Below are positions 1 to 5,993 of a stretch of 7,912 bases of DNA, piece after piece. The stretch comes from Clostridia bacterium (GTDB lineage Bacteria; Bacillota; Clostridia; Christensenellales; CAG-314): positions 1-7,912 of the forward strand of contig JAFQWS010000070.1 of assembly GCA_017407305.1 (NCBI GenBank), in the 5' to 3' direction. Within the stretch, counting starts at the first letter, position 1, and each line of letters opens with the position of its first letter. A model generated the notes under the pieces. That model ran no database searches. It saw only the letters and a list, made by a program, of their open reading frames with translations, and had not been told where the DNA came from. A program made the translations under genes and the position numbers.

Positions 1-16
1 ACGTTCGCAAAACATT

Positions 17-45
17 GCTCACTATTCCGTCGCTACGCTCCTTAC
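17..45 (-). repeat. 29-base dispersed repeat, copy 1
   Basis: Read on the minus strand, this stretch matches 3878-3906 (plus strand) at 25 of 29 bases. The shared blocks are GTAAGGAGC, AGCGACGGA, TAG and GAGC. Similarity stops abruptly at both ends. It lies in non-coding DNA upstream of the M13 peptidase gene. No transposase or target-site duplication is visible. I read it as a copy of an interspersed non-coding repeat. Whether it carries a hairpin array like the second copy cannot be seen, because the window begins 16 bases away on one side and no array lies on the other. Confidence 0.6.
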
Positions 46-112
46 GAGTCCTGTTAATCCCACCAATCAGCGACTGTATCTTGTTTTTTTGTCACAAAGT
101 GGTGTGGTGGTA

Positions 113-141
113 TTGAAAAAGTTGAAAAAGTTTTGTATAAT
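113..141 (+). promoter_or_regulatory. sigma-A promoter of the M13 peptidase gene
   Basis: The -35 box TTGAAA (113-118) and the -10 box TATAAT (136-141) are separated by exactly 17 bases. The predicted start near 148 leaves a leader of about 80 bases before the start codon at 230. I see no convincing riboswitch in that leader. Confidence 0.8.
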
Positions 142-217
142 AACAAACAAAGTAGAAAATTATCCTTTGCTCAAGGCAACGACAACATGGTGTTTGTGTT
201 TTTGCGCAATGCGATAG

Positions 218-223
218 AAGGAG
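218..223 (+). promoter_or_regulatory. ribosome binding site of the M13 peptidase gene
   Basis: AAGGAG lies six bases before the ATG at 230 and fixes that codon as the start. Confidence 0.85.
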
Positions 224-229
224 ATATTT

Positions 230-2128
230 ATGGAAAAAATTAGAATTCAAGACGACCTTTATACCTATGTAAACCAAGAAACGTTGGACAGTCTTGTCAT
301 CCCTGATGACAAACCTTCCACAGGTGGTTTTTCAAAACTTGCCGATGACGTGGAAAAAATTATGATGGACGAATTTGACGTAATGTCCAAAAACAAAAGT
401 TACCCCAACGATTATCTCAAAAGAGCAGTCCAATTGTACGACATTATCAAAGATGCAGACAAAAAGGCAAAAGACGGCATTGCGCCTGCACTTAAAAGCC
501 TTGAAATTCTCAAAGAAGTAAACTCCCTTCAAGATTTCACTCGTTTATATAAAACCTTGGAATTGCAAGGCATTTCCACGCCAATCAACATTGCTCCCGA
601 AGTTGACATGAAAAACACCAAACAACGTCTTGTATATATTCAAGGTCCCGGCGTAATCCTTCCCGATGCAAGTTATTACAAACCGGAAATGGCACAACAA
701 AAGGCACAAATTTTGGCACTTTGGACAAACGTTGCAAAAATGGTAATGGCAAAAACTGATTTAAGCCAAGAAGAGCAAGAACAATACGTTGCCGACACCC
801 TTGCATTTGACGAAATTTTGGGTGGCCTTGTCAAAACAAGTGAAGAATGGTCCAAGTATGTAGAAATATACAACCCTATGGAAACAGATAAGGTCTCCGA
901 AATGCTTTCCAGTGTAGATTTTTGTGCAATCCTCAACGATTTGTTCCAACACGTACCCCAAACAGTCGTTGTCACCGAACCTAGATACTTTGGCGAATTT
1001 GCAAAGGTATTAAACGAAGAAAACCTTTCCCTTTACAAACACTGGGCATACGTAAAAAGTCTATTGGGTTCTTGCAACTATTTGTCCGAAGAACTTCGTG
1101 AAGTGGGTGGCATGTATATGCGTGCCCTTACAGGTGTTGCAAAAATGCAATCCATTGAAAAATTTGCCTACAACGTTGCCTCTCAAGTCTATTCCGACCC
1201 CGTAGGTATGTATTATGGCGAAAAATATTTTGGTGCAGAAGCCAAAAAAGATATCACCGAAATTGTTCACCAAATCATCGATTGTTACAAAGAACGTATC
1301 AAAACAAATGAAATTCTTGGCGAAGAAACAAGAGAAAAAGCCATTTTAAAATTGTCCAAAATTGGTGTAAAAATGGGTTATCCCGACAAAGCAAGAGACC
1401 TTTTTGACAAACTTGTGTTCAACACTGAGGACTCTTTGTTTGACGTTATGCTTGGCCTTAAACAAATTCAACAACTTGACGTTTGGTCAAAACTTCAAGA
1501 GCCTACCAATCCCGAAAATTGGGCAATGCCCGGTCACATGGTAAATGCTTGTTATGATCCCTTTGTCAACGACATCACTTTCCCTGCGGCAATTTTGCAA
1601 GCACCTTTCTATTCTTTGAAACAAACAAGAAGTCAAAACCTTGGTGGCATTGGTGCAGTTATCGGTCACGAAATTTCCCACGCATTTGACAGCAATGGTG
1701 CAAAATGTGACGAAAACGGCAACATCAACGATTGGTGGACGGAAGACGATTTTGCAAGATTTAACAACAAAGTTCAACAAATGATCCAACAATTTGACGG
1801 CATTGAACTTCCTTGGGGAAAAGTAAACGGCGCATTTATTGTCAGCGAAAACATGGCAGACAATGGTGGCATGGCAGTCACCCTTGACATCATGTCCAAA
1901 ACGGAAGGCGCTTCTTACGAAGAATATTTCAACAACTGGGCAAGAGTTTGGTGCTCCAAAGCAAGACAAGAATATCTTCAATTGCTTCTTTCGGTTGACG
2001 TGCACGGCCCTGCAATTTTGCGTGCAAACATCACTCCCCGAAACTTCAAAGAATGGTATTCCACCTTTGACGTAAAAGAAACGGACAAAATGTACATTGC
2101 TCCCGAAAAACGAATTGTCATTTGGTAA
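230..2128 (+). CDS. pepO: M13 family zinc metallopeptidase (neprilysin/PepO-like endopeptidase)
   Basis: This is a 632-residue M13 endopeptidase, close to the length of lactococcal PepO and shorter than membrane-anchored neprilysins. The family cleaves peptides on the N-terminal side of hydrophobic residues. Zinc ligands are visible: HEISH at 480-484 (catalytic Glu481) and the third ligand in ENMAD at 540-544 (Glu540, with Asp544). Substrate-binding elements are also present: NACY at 439-442 (the NAxY motif), a downstream FPAAILQAPFY block, and a C-terminal DVH...R (His592, Arg598) that matches the transition-state His and the carboxylate-binding Arg of neprilysin. The last residue is the conserved Trp. 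The large N-terminal helical M13 domain covers roughly 10-390. There is no signal peptide or membrane segment, so the enzyme should be cytoplasmic and act on imported oligopeptides (inference). It has its own promoter and terminator, so it is probably monocistronic. The symbol reflects family membership, not proven orthology. Confidence 0.93.
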   Translation: MEKIRIQDDLYTYVNQETLDSLVIPDDKPSTGGFSKLADDVEKIMMDEFDVMSKNKSYPNDYLKRAVQLYDIIKDADKKAKDGIAPALKSLEILKEVNSLQDFTRLYKTLELQGISTPINIAPEVDMKNTKQRLVYIQGPGVILPDASYYKPEMAQQKAQILALWTNVAKMVMAKTDLSQEEQEQYVADTLAFDEILGGLVKTSEEWSKYVEIYNPMETDKVSEMLSSVDFCAILNDLFQHVPQTVVVTEPRYFGEFAKVLNEENLSLYKHWAYVKSLLGSCNYLSEELREVGGMYMRALTGVAKMQSIEKFAYNVASQVYSDPVGMYYGEKYFGAEAKKDITEIVHQIIDCYKERIKTNEILGEETREKAILKLSKIGVKMGYPDKARDLFDKLVFNTEDSLFDVMLGLKQIQQLDVWSKLQEPTNPENWAMPGHMVNACYDPFVNDITFPAAILQAPFYSLKQTRSQNLGGIGAVIGHEISHAFDSNGAKCDENGNINDWWTEDDFARFNNKVQQMIQQFDGIELPWGKVNGAFIVSENMADNGGMAVTLDIMSKTEGASYEEYFNNWARVWCSKARQEYLQLLLSVDVHGPAILRANITPRNFKEWYSTFDVKETDKMYIAPEKRIVIW

Positions 2129-2145
2129 AAAGAACGATAGAAATT

Positions 2146-2178
2146 AAAAACGAGCCAAAATTTTGGCTCGTTTTTTTT
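2146..2178 (+). terminator. intrinsic terminator of the M13 peptidase gene
   Basis: A perfect palindrome (2151-2170, arms CGAGCCAAAA and TTTTGGCTCG) is followed by eight T residues (2171-2178). In RNA it would form a GC-rich stem closed by an AAAATTTT loop. The A-run before the stem gives weak activity on the opposite strand too. It starts about 20 bases after the stop codon. Confidence 0.9.
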
Positions 2179-2234
2179 GTTGAGAACTCTTCAAACAGTC
2201 AATTGTCACAAGTAGTGCAAAAACAATTTTTCAC

Positions 2235-2267
2235 AAAAAAAACGGTTTTCCGTTTGGAAAACCGTTT
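2235..2267 (-). terminator. intrinsic terminator of the lipoprotein gene at 2288-3268
   Basis: On the minus strand the arms ACGGTTTTCC and GGAAAACCGT (plus-strand 2242-2251 and 2256-2265) enclose a four-base loop and are followed by a run of eight U residues (plus-strand A run 2235-2242). It lies just past the stop codon at 2288. A poorer T-rich tail on the plus strand may make it partly bidirectional. Confidence 0.88.
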
Positions 2268-2287
2268 GTTTTATTAATTTAAAAAGT

Positions 2288-3268
2288 TTAGCGAACTTCA
2301 ATGTAGTCTACGTTCAATGCTGTGCCTCTGCTGGTGATAATAAATGTGTTTGTACCTGCTTGCAAATTGACTGTTGCTGTAAATGTGCCAACCAACCAAA
2401 AGTTCATTTCACCGTTGCCAGGAAGAGTGTCGCCAGCAAAGGTGATTGCTGTGCCATTGAGTTGAAAAGATGCAAACGTTGCAAGTTGTGCAGCACTCAT
2501 GGAAGCAATTTCACACGTTGTCATATCCATGACTGCAGGAGCAACACCCAAAACGAGTGTTACGCCGTTAACTGCTTCGTCAACAACGATTGTGAATGTG
2601 ATTGTTTGACCGGATGCTTGGAAATATCCAACACCTCTACCGCCACTGCAACCTGCGTTTTCTTCAATTTGAATAGGATTGCTTGCGCCGTCAATTTGAC
2701 CCAAAGTTGCGTTTTCTGCTTCAATGCGAATGGGTGCTGCCAAAGAGCCACCGCCTTGTTCACCGCCACCTGTTGCGGGGATTGCTTCGGTGTAGGAATG
2801 TCCACAAACTGTGCAAGTATAGGTCATTACGCCGTCTTCTGTTGCTGTTGCGGGTGTGGTGATTTCACCTTCATCCCAATCGTGTTCTGCCAATGCGGAA
2901 ACTTCTTCATCGTGTTCACAAGTTGCTGCGTGCCAGTGGTTGTCATCGTCAAAAGACCATTCGCTAGCAAAGGTGTGTTCGCTTGTTACTGCAATGGATT
3001 CTGTTTTTGTTTGACCACAAACTGTGCAAGTAAAGGTTTTTACGCCTTCGTCTTCACAAGTGGGTTGTGTCGTAACTTGGCCTTGATTCCATTCGTGTTC
3101 GGCATAGCCATCAATTTCTTCGTCGTGTTCACAACTTGCTGCGTGCCAGTGGTGCGTTGCATCCTTTTGCCAATCTGCAGAGAAGGTGTGTTCGTGACCA
3201 CAAGCAGTCAACGTTGTCAAAAGCAACACAGCTACAAGTGTAAAAGCTAAAACTTTGTTAAGTTTCAT
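2288..3268 (-). CDS. lipoprotein with two His/Cys-rich repeats and a C-terminal CBM-like domain
   Basis: This 326-residue protein starts with a lipoprotein signal peptide: K3/K5, a hydrophobic run, then the lipobox LTAC with Cys23 as the lipidated residue. Two repeats follow (about 27-96 and 98-166), each with an HTF..W start, an HWHAA[ST]CEH core (40-48 and 111-119), an EH[ED]W segment and a TCTVCG motif (Cys81/Cys84 and Cys152/Cys155). Such repeats are familiar from clostridial surface proteins, but I know no established function. A Gly-rich linker (167-175) leads to a beta-rich domain (about 180-326) opening with IRIEAEN and ending NVDYIEV. These are hallmarks of CBM6/CBM35-type carbohydrate-binding modules; the exact family is uncertain. 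No catalytic domain is seen, so it is probably a cell-surface, glycan-binding lipoprotein (inference). A GGAGGGAG site six bases upstream (plus-strand 3275-3282) fixes the start. Confidence 0.8.
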   Translation of the reverse strand: MKLNKVLAFTLVAVLLLTTLTACGHEHTFSADWQKDATHHWHAASCEHDEEIDGYAEHEWNQGQVTTQPTCEDEGVKTFTCTVCGQTKTESIAVTSEHTFASEWSFDDDNHWHAATCEHDEEVSALAEHDWDEGEITTPATATEDGVMTYTCTVCGHSYTEAIPATGGGEQGGGSLAAPIRIEAENATLGQIDGASNPIQIEENAGCSGGRGVGYFQASGQTITFTIVVDEAVNGVTLVLGVAPAVMDMTTCEIASMSAAQLATFASFQLNGTAITFAGDTLPGNGEMNFWLVGTFTATVNLQAGTNTFIITSRGTALNVDYIEVR

Positions 3269-3274
3269 AAAATT

Positions 3275-3282
3275 CTCCCTCC
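3275..3282 (-). promoter_or_regulatory. ribosome binding site of the CBM-like lipoprotein gene
   Basis: GGAGGGAG on the minus strand, six bases before the ATG (plus-strand 3266-3268). It is a strong Shine-Dalgarno site. Confidence 0.85.
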
Positions 3283-3329
3283 AATAAAATTTGTATAACG
3301 CAGTCTCTCGCTACGTTAATTCTACCAAG

Positions 3330-3358
3330 ATTTTAACATGCCGAAAATTTAAATTCAA
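3330..3358 (-). promoter_or_regulatory. promoter of the CBM-like lipoprotein gene
   Basis: On the minus strand the -35 box TTGAAT (plus-strand 3353-3358) and the -10 box TAAAAT (3330-3335) are separated by 17 bases. A TG one base before the -10 gives an extended -10 element. The leader to the start codon is about 55 bases. The DNA between here and the tRNA promoter at 3493 is very AT-rich and holds nothing else that I can recognise. Confidence 0.65.
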
Positions 3359-3492
3359 TAGCAAATTTAAAATTTTTTATAAAAATAATGATTTTTTGTT
3401 TTAATGCAATTTATATTGAAGAAAAAGGTTGCAATGATTTTTTTGTGTCGTTGACAGAAACAAAATATTGCGACAATTTTTCACCCAAAGGC

Positions 3493-3521
3493 TTTACTTA
3501 TTGTTTTTTTTATGCTATTAT
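3493..3521 (+). promoter_or_regulatory. promoter of tRNA-Ser
   Basis: The -35-like box TTTACT (3493-3498) and TATTAT (3516-3521) are 17 bases apart. TG at 3513-3514 makes an extended -10. The predicted start near 3528 gives a short 5' leader before the mature tRNA end at 3555. Confidence 0.7.
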
Positions 3522-3554
3522 ACCTAAGCACAATTGTGCAACACACCGACCAAT

Positions 3555-3648
3555 GGAGAAATACCCAAGAGGCCGAAGGGGCTCCCCTGCTAAGGGAGTA
3601 GTACGTATAGAACGCGTAGCGAGAGTTCAAATCTCTCTTTCTCCGCCA
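3555..3648 (+). tRNA. tRNA-Ser (anticodon GCU)
   Basis: The 94-base RNA folds as a class II tRNA. The acceptor GGAGAAA (3555-3561) pairs with TTTCTCC (3638-3644), followed by discriminator G3645 and an encoded CCA (3646-3648). The anticodon stem CTCCC/GGGAG (3582-3586, 3594-3598) holds loop CTGCTAA, with anticodon GCT at 3589-3591, which reads AGC and AGU. A long variable arm with a TACG/CGTA pairing lies at about 3602-3618, as expected for serine. The T arm is GAGAG/CTCTC around TTCAAAT (3621-3637). The identity is firm: long variable arm, anticodon and G73 all agree. The gene stands alone, with its own promoter and terminator. Confidence 0.96.
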
Positions 3649-3650
3649 AC

Positions 3651-3687
3651 AAAAAAGGAACTGTTGTTTACCAAAAGTTCCTTTTTT
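3651..3687 (+). terminator. intrinsic terminator of tRNA-Ser
   Basis: GGAACT (3657-3662) pairs with AGTTCC (3676-3681). It is preceded by six A and followed by six T residues, giving a 12-bp arm with a 13-base loop. It begins two bases after the CCA end, and because it is flanked by A and T runs it may also act on the minus strand. Confidence 0.88.
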
Positions 3688-3692
3688 GTTAT

Positions 3693-3875
3693 CCAAGCCG
3701 CAGGCTTGGTATGGAATCAACGTGCTCCGCGCGTTGTATGGAATTGCGACGCAGTCGCGCATGGAATCGCGCGAGGCGCGTATAAAATAAAGTCCCTGCG
3801 GCTTGATGCCATACACGGCGTTGCCGTGATTCCATCCAGCCCCTTGGGCTGATTCCATACCGCAACAAGTTGCGG
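3693..3875. repeat. array of eight hairpins with nested ATGGAAT/ATTCCAT spacers
   Basis: Eight short inverted repeats follow each other: 3693-3709, 3718-3736, 3745-3759, 3768-3780, 3790-3804, 3814-3828, 3837-3851 and 3860-3875. Stems are 5-7 bp and loops 2-5 bases; stem sequences differ. The spacers are conserved and mutually complementary. GGTATGGAATCA (3708-3719) pairs perfectly with TGATTCCATACC (3850-3861), ATGGAAT (3738-3744) with ATTCCAT (3829-3835), and ATGGAATC (3761-3768) with GATGCCAT (3805-3812, one mismatch). In addition CAAGCCGCAGG (3694-3704) is the reverse complement of 3795-3805. The whole can fold as a branched structure or a cruciform. It holds no credible gene; the open frames across it run through the tRNA. 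I interpret it as a non-autonomous dispersed palindromic element inserted behind the tRNA gene. Confidence 0.85.
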
Positions 3876-3877
3876 AT

Positions 3878-3906
3878 GTAAGGAGCAAAGCGACGGATTA
3901 GCGAGC
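3878..3906 (+). repeat. 29-base dispersed repeat, copy 2
   Basis: It is 25/29 identical to the reverse complement of 17-45. It starts two bases after the last hairpin of the array, so here it forms the right flank of that element. Both copies lie in intergenic DNA upstream of a plus-strand gene. Confidence 0.65.
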
Positions 3907-3921
3907 TCACGAGCGTCTATA

Positions 3922-3936
3922 CAAGGCTATGCCTTG
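3922..3936. repeat. ninth hairpin, overlapping the -35 box of the next gene
   Basis: CAAGGC (3922-3927) and GCCTTG (3931-3936) form a perfect six-base stem around TAT, in the style of the hairpins at 3693-3875. Its last three bases, TTG, begin the -35 hexamer of the promoter at 3934-3962. Confidence 0.7.
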
Positions 3937-3962
3937 ATTTATTTACGATAGTTGGATATAAT
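3934..3962 (+). promoter_or_regulatory. promoter of the orphan lipoprotein gene at 4006
   Basis: TTGATT (3934-3939) and TATAAT (3957-3962) are separated by 17 bases. The predicted start near 3969 gives a leader of roughly 37 bases. A seven-base inverted repeat, TAAATTC/GAATTTA (3962-3968, 3981-3987), spans the start site just before the ribosome binding site AAAGGA (3991-3996). Confidence 0.75.
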
Positions 3963-4005
3963 AAATTCACTGATAAATAAGAATTTATAGAAAGGACCTT
4001 TAGAA

Positions 4006-4872
4006 ATGAAAAAGATACTGGTAGTGTTTTTGTGTGTTAGTATGCTTTTTTCTTTGACATCGTGTTCCTATTACGAGCGCGAAAAACAAGAGATTACTTT
4101 GATGTTTGATTCATTTGATAAATCTAAAAATAATATTTTTCTGACCTGCTTTGAGCTTGTTGTAAACGAAACACATTATAACTTGGATGATATAACATAC
4201 AACGATCAAAAATGCAATATTGTTTTTTTGGAGAAAAATGGATTCTACTCTTATACATACAGTCAGGATAGCCTTTCTGTAGAATTTCTGTATGCCCTCT
4301 ATGGGAGTTTCGAAACAACTTCTTTGGGTGTGGAAATTTTACCTTCAAAAATAATCAACGCTTTTTTTGGCAATAACCGATTTTGGTTTAGAATGGATGA
4401 TCCAGATACTGATGAATTTCAACAAATGTATTATTCTTGGTGTGTTAGCACAAAACAAGTAGATATTATTGATAGCGATAGCATTTCTCAAGATTATGAG
4501 TATTCCACAGATAGTAACCGTTCCACTAAATATTCTTTCTCATACACTTCAAAGCTATTTGGAGATTATCTTGAAATCACGGACATAGAAAGTGGTATTA
4601 CAAAAAAAATTGACAGTTCCGTTTTGAATACTTTTGAAGAAGGAAAGAAAATCAAAAAAGCAAAATCCGGAACAAGATTTAATATTCAACATGCTTTTGA
4701 AGATAATGGAACTATATATTTGGCATCATTTTTTGGGGTGTATCCTTTGGCTGAGCCTTGCTACTGTTATGTGTTTACGTGGAATTTTGAAACAGAAGAA
4801 TGTGAGTTTTATACTTCTATTTGTTTTGAAACGTATCCAGAATGGGTTACCGATATGTACATAAATAAATGA
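4006..4872 (+). CDS. lipoprotein of unknown function
   Basis: This 288-residue protein is one I do not recognise. It has a clear lipoprotein signal: K2/K3, a hydrophobic stretch 4-16, and lipobox LTSC with Cys20, so it should be anchored on the outer face of the membrane. The mature part is rich in Tyr, Phe, Ser and acidic residues, has no further transmembrane segment, and looks beta-rich, ending in an aromatic block (about 255-288). AAAGGA (3991-3996) lies nine bases before the ATG and supports this start. Codon use differs from the flanking genes: Asp and Tyr are mostly GAT and TAT here, whereas the M13, vWA and malQ genes often use GAC and TAC or TAT evenly. Together with the hairpin element just upstream this hints at acquisition by transfer, which is inference from inspection only. 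A bidirectional terminator follows at 4943. Confidence 0.8.
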   Translation: MKKILVVFLCVSMLFSLTSCSYYEREKQEITLMFDSFDKSKNNIFLTCFELVVNETHYNLDDITYNDQKCNIVFLEKNGFYSYTYSQDSLSVEFLYALYGSFETTSLGVEILPSKIINAFFGNNRFWFRMDDPDTDEFQQMYYSWCVSTKQVDIIDSDSISQDYEYSTDSNRSTKYSFSYTSKLFGDYLEITDIESGITKKIDSSVLNTFEEGKKIKKAKSGTRFNIQHAFEDNGTIYLASFFGVYPLAEPCYCYVFTWNFETEECEFYTSICFETYPEWVTDMYINK

Positions 4873-4942
4873 AGCGGTAAAAACCAATTTATCGAGCAGA
4901 CAACAGCGCAAAATTACACACCCTTTATTGCTCTTACACCAA

Positions 4943-4973
4943 AAAAAGGACTGTCAACGCGACAGTCCTTTTT
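4943..4973. terminator. bidirectional terminator between convergent genes
   Basis: AAAAAGGACTGTC (4943-4955) pairs perfectly with GACAGTCCTTTTT (4961-4973) around the loop AACGC. T runs follow the stem on both strands, so it can serve the lipoprotein gene ending at 4872 (+) and the membrane protein gene ending at 4980 (-). The 70 bases between 4873 and 4942 show nothing else. Confidence 0.9.
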
Positions 4974-4979
4974 GTTGTA

Positions 4980-5219
4980 TTATTCAATTGTTTTATTTTT
5001 GTCAAAAATAAAGTAAATCAACAAAGACGTTGACGCAACGGCAATGTTGATTATGCCCAAATCGCCCAAAAGTTCCGTGATGTAAGGCTTGTCGGCTTCT
5101 TCATTCCAAATGGAAGAAATCCCCGTATCTGTCAAATAGTGAAAGGAGAAAAATGCCAAAACAAGAATTGCGACACCTATGGTAAATGTAATTAACGACA
5201 ACTTCAAAAACTTATTCAT
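4980..5219 (-). CDS. small two-helix membrane protein, unknown function
   Basis: This 79-residue protein has two predicted membrane helices (about 7-29 and 54-72). They are joined by a short acidic loop containing ISSIWNEEADKPYITELL (34-51), and a charged DKNKTIE tail follows. By the positive-inside rule the lysine-bearing N-terminus and the tail are probably cytoplasmic, with the loop outside. I do not recognise the family. An upstream in-frame ATG would add 12 residues (start at 5255), but it lies upstream of the predicted -10 box (5244-5249). The chosen ATG at 5217-5219 instead has AAAGGTG five bases before it. The gene is transcribed alone, with its own promoter and the shared terminator. 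It lies downstream of the vWA gene on the same strand, but the 122-base gap and separate promoter argue against a required operon. Confidence 0.7.
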   Translation of the reverse strand: MNKFLKLSLITFTIGVAILVLAFFSFHYLTDTGISSIWNEEADKPYITELLGDLGIINIAVASTSLLIYFIFDKNKTIE

Positions 5220-5243
5220 TTGGACACCTTTTGTTTTTTTTGT

Positions 5244-5272
5244 ATTGTAACACACTTTTTGTCAAGTCGCAA
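5244..5272 (-). promoter_or_regulatory. promoter of the small membrane protein gene
   Basis: On the minus strand TACAAT (plus-strand 5244-5249) has an upstream TG one base away (extended -10). A weak -35 TTGCGA (5267-5272) sits 17 bases further up. A TTGACA nearby is only ten bases from the -10, too close to pair with it. Confidence 0.55.
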
Positions 5273-5341
5273 CTTTACCAAAGACTTTTGCAAAAATATT
5301 GAGTCTTCATTTTTGCGTTGTTGATTTTAATTTGGGTGATG

Positions 5342-5974
5342 TCAATTTTTATTTTTCTTGTTGAGGTTTTTTGACCAGTCTTGGGGAACTGCGCCGGTTT
5401 TTCTAAAAGCGGAAATGGTGTTGTTCATTTCTTTAAACATATCTTCCGTTTCTTCTTGCACCGAGTAGTTGGTTGCGCGTTCCTTTGAAATGCCAATTCT
5501 TTCGGCAGTTTCCACTGCGTCGATATTGTCGGCAACGAACAAAAATTCCCAACCAAATTTGCTTTTTTGATTTTCAATCAACTGTTTCACTTGTTGGCTG
5601 GAAAAGTGTCTGCTGGCATTTTCCATACCGTCTGTCGTTATGACGAAAATGGTGCGCTGAGGAACGTCCTCTTGTCGTGCGTATTTGTGAATGTTCGCCA
5701 CGTGTTTGATTGCTCCACCAATTGCATCCAAAAGAGCAGTGCAACCACCCACGCGATAGTCTTTTTGTGTCAATGGTGCAATTTGCTCCAAATTTTTTCT
5801 GTCGTGCAAAACCTGAGTTTCATTTGCAAAAAGCAAAGTTGATACGTACACCGTGCCTTCAAGTTGCTTTTGCTCTTCAATCATTGAATTAAATCCACCA
5901 ATGGTGTCCTTTTCCATGCCTGCCATCGAGCCACTTTTGTCCAAAATAAATACCAATTCCGTAACGTTGTTCAT
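5342..5974 (-). CDS. von Willebrand factor A domain protein, TerY-like
   Basis: This 210-residue protein is essentially a single vWA domain. The metal-ion-dependent adhesion site is complete: DKSGS with Asp12, Ser14 and Ser16, the Thr in GGCTALLDAI (Thr79), and the Asp in ITTDGMEN (Asp115). A divalent cation and a partner's acidic residue should therefore bind. No signal peptide or membrane segment is present, so it is cytoplasmic, as in TerY proteins of tellurite-resistance-type stress systems. The C-terminal part (about 145-210) has the conserved GWEFLFVADNIDAVETA segment and ends in a charged Lys/Asn-rich tail. The ATG at 5972-5974 is chosen because AAGGAGT lies six bases upstream; a longer frame to 6064 lacks such a site and would run over the promoter. 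The neighbouring upstream gene on the same strand encodes a macrodomain protein, a plausible partner. TerY-like is a family call; the specific role is unknown. Confidence 0.85.
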   Translation of the reverse strand: MNNVTELVFILDKSGSMAGMEKDTIGGFNSMIEEQKQLEGTVYVSTLLFANETQVLHDRKNLEQIAPLTQKDYRVGGCTALLDAIGGAIKHVANIHKYARQEDVPQRTIFVITTDGMENASRHFSSQQVKQLIENQKSKFGWEFLFVADNIDAVETAERIGISKERATNYSVQEETEDMFKEMNNTISAFRKTGAVPQDWSKNLNKKNKN

Positions 5975-5993
5975 AATTTTACTCCTTATAAAA

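Noticed and set aside
1..92. Minus-strand open stretch of about 29 codons running off the left edge
   Set aside because: It has no ATG, no ribosome site and is built largely from the 29-base repeat. It cannot be supported as a gene.
1487..2005. A 172-codon minus-strand frame inside the M13 peptidase gene
   Set aside because: It is a shadow of the conserved catalytic region on the other strand, with no start signals.
2360..3250. A 296-codon plus-strand frame opposite the CBM-like lipoprotein gene
   Set aside because: Its translation is Cys-rich low-complexity sequence mirroring the lipoprotein repeats. The opposite strand has a signal peptide, ribosome site, promoter and terminator.
3305..3315. 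11-base match (minus strand) to the tRNA-Ser segment 3615-3625
   Set aside because: It is short, in opposite orientation, and does not extend. Chance or weak relatedness to the common AGCGA-type repeat is more likely than an attachment site.
3451..3456. Perfect -35 box TTGACA as the tRNA promoter
   Set aside because: No acceptable -10 box lies 15-19 bases downstream. The TTTACT/TATTAT pair at 3493-3521 fits better.
3388..3852. A plus-strand frame of 154 codons and minus-strand frames 3481-3888 and 3689-3910
   Set aside because: They run through the tRNA, its terminator and the hairpin array, with no ribosome site and no recognisable protein features.
3693..3906. CRISPR array
   Set aside because: The repeated parts are short (7-12 bases) and change orientation, and the intervening parts are palindromes, not unique spacers. 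No cas gene is present.
17..3906. Composite transposon bounded by the inverted 29-base repeats
   Set aside because: No transposase, no target duplication, and the enclosed genes are ordinary chromosomal ones, so a dispersed repeat is the simpler reading.
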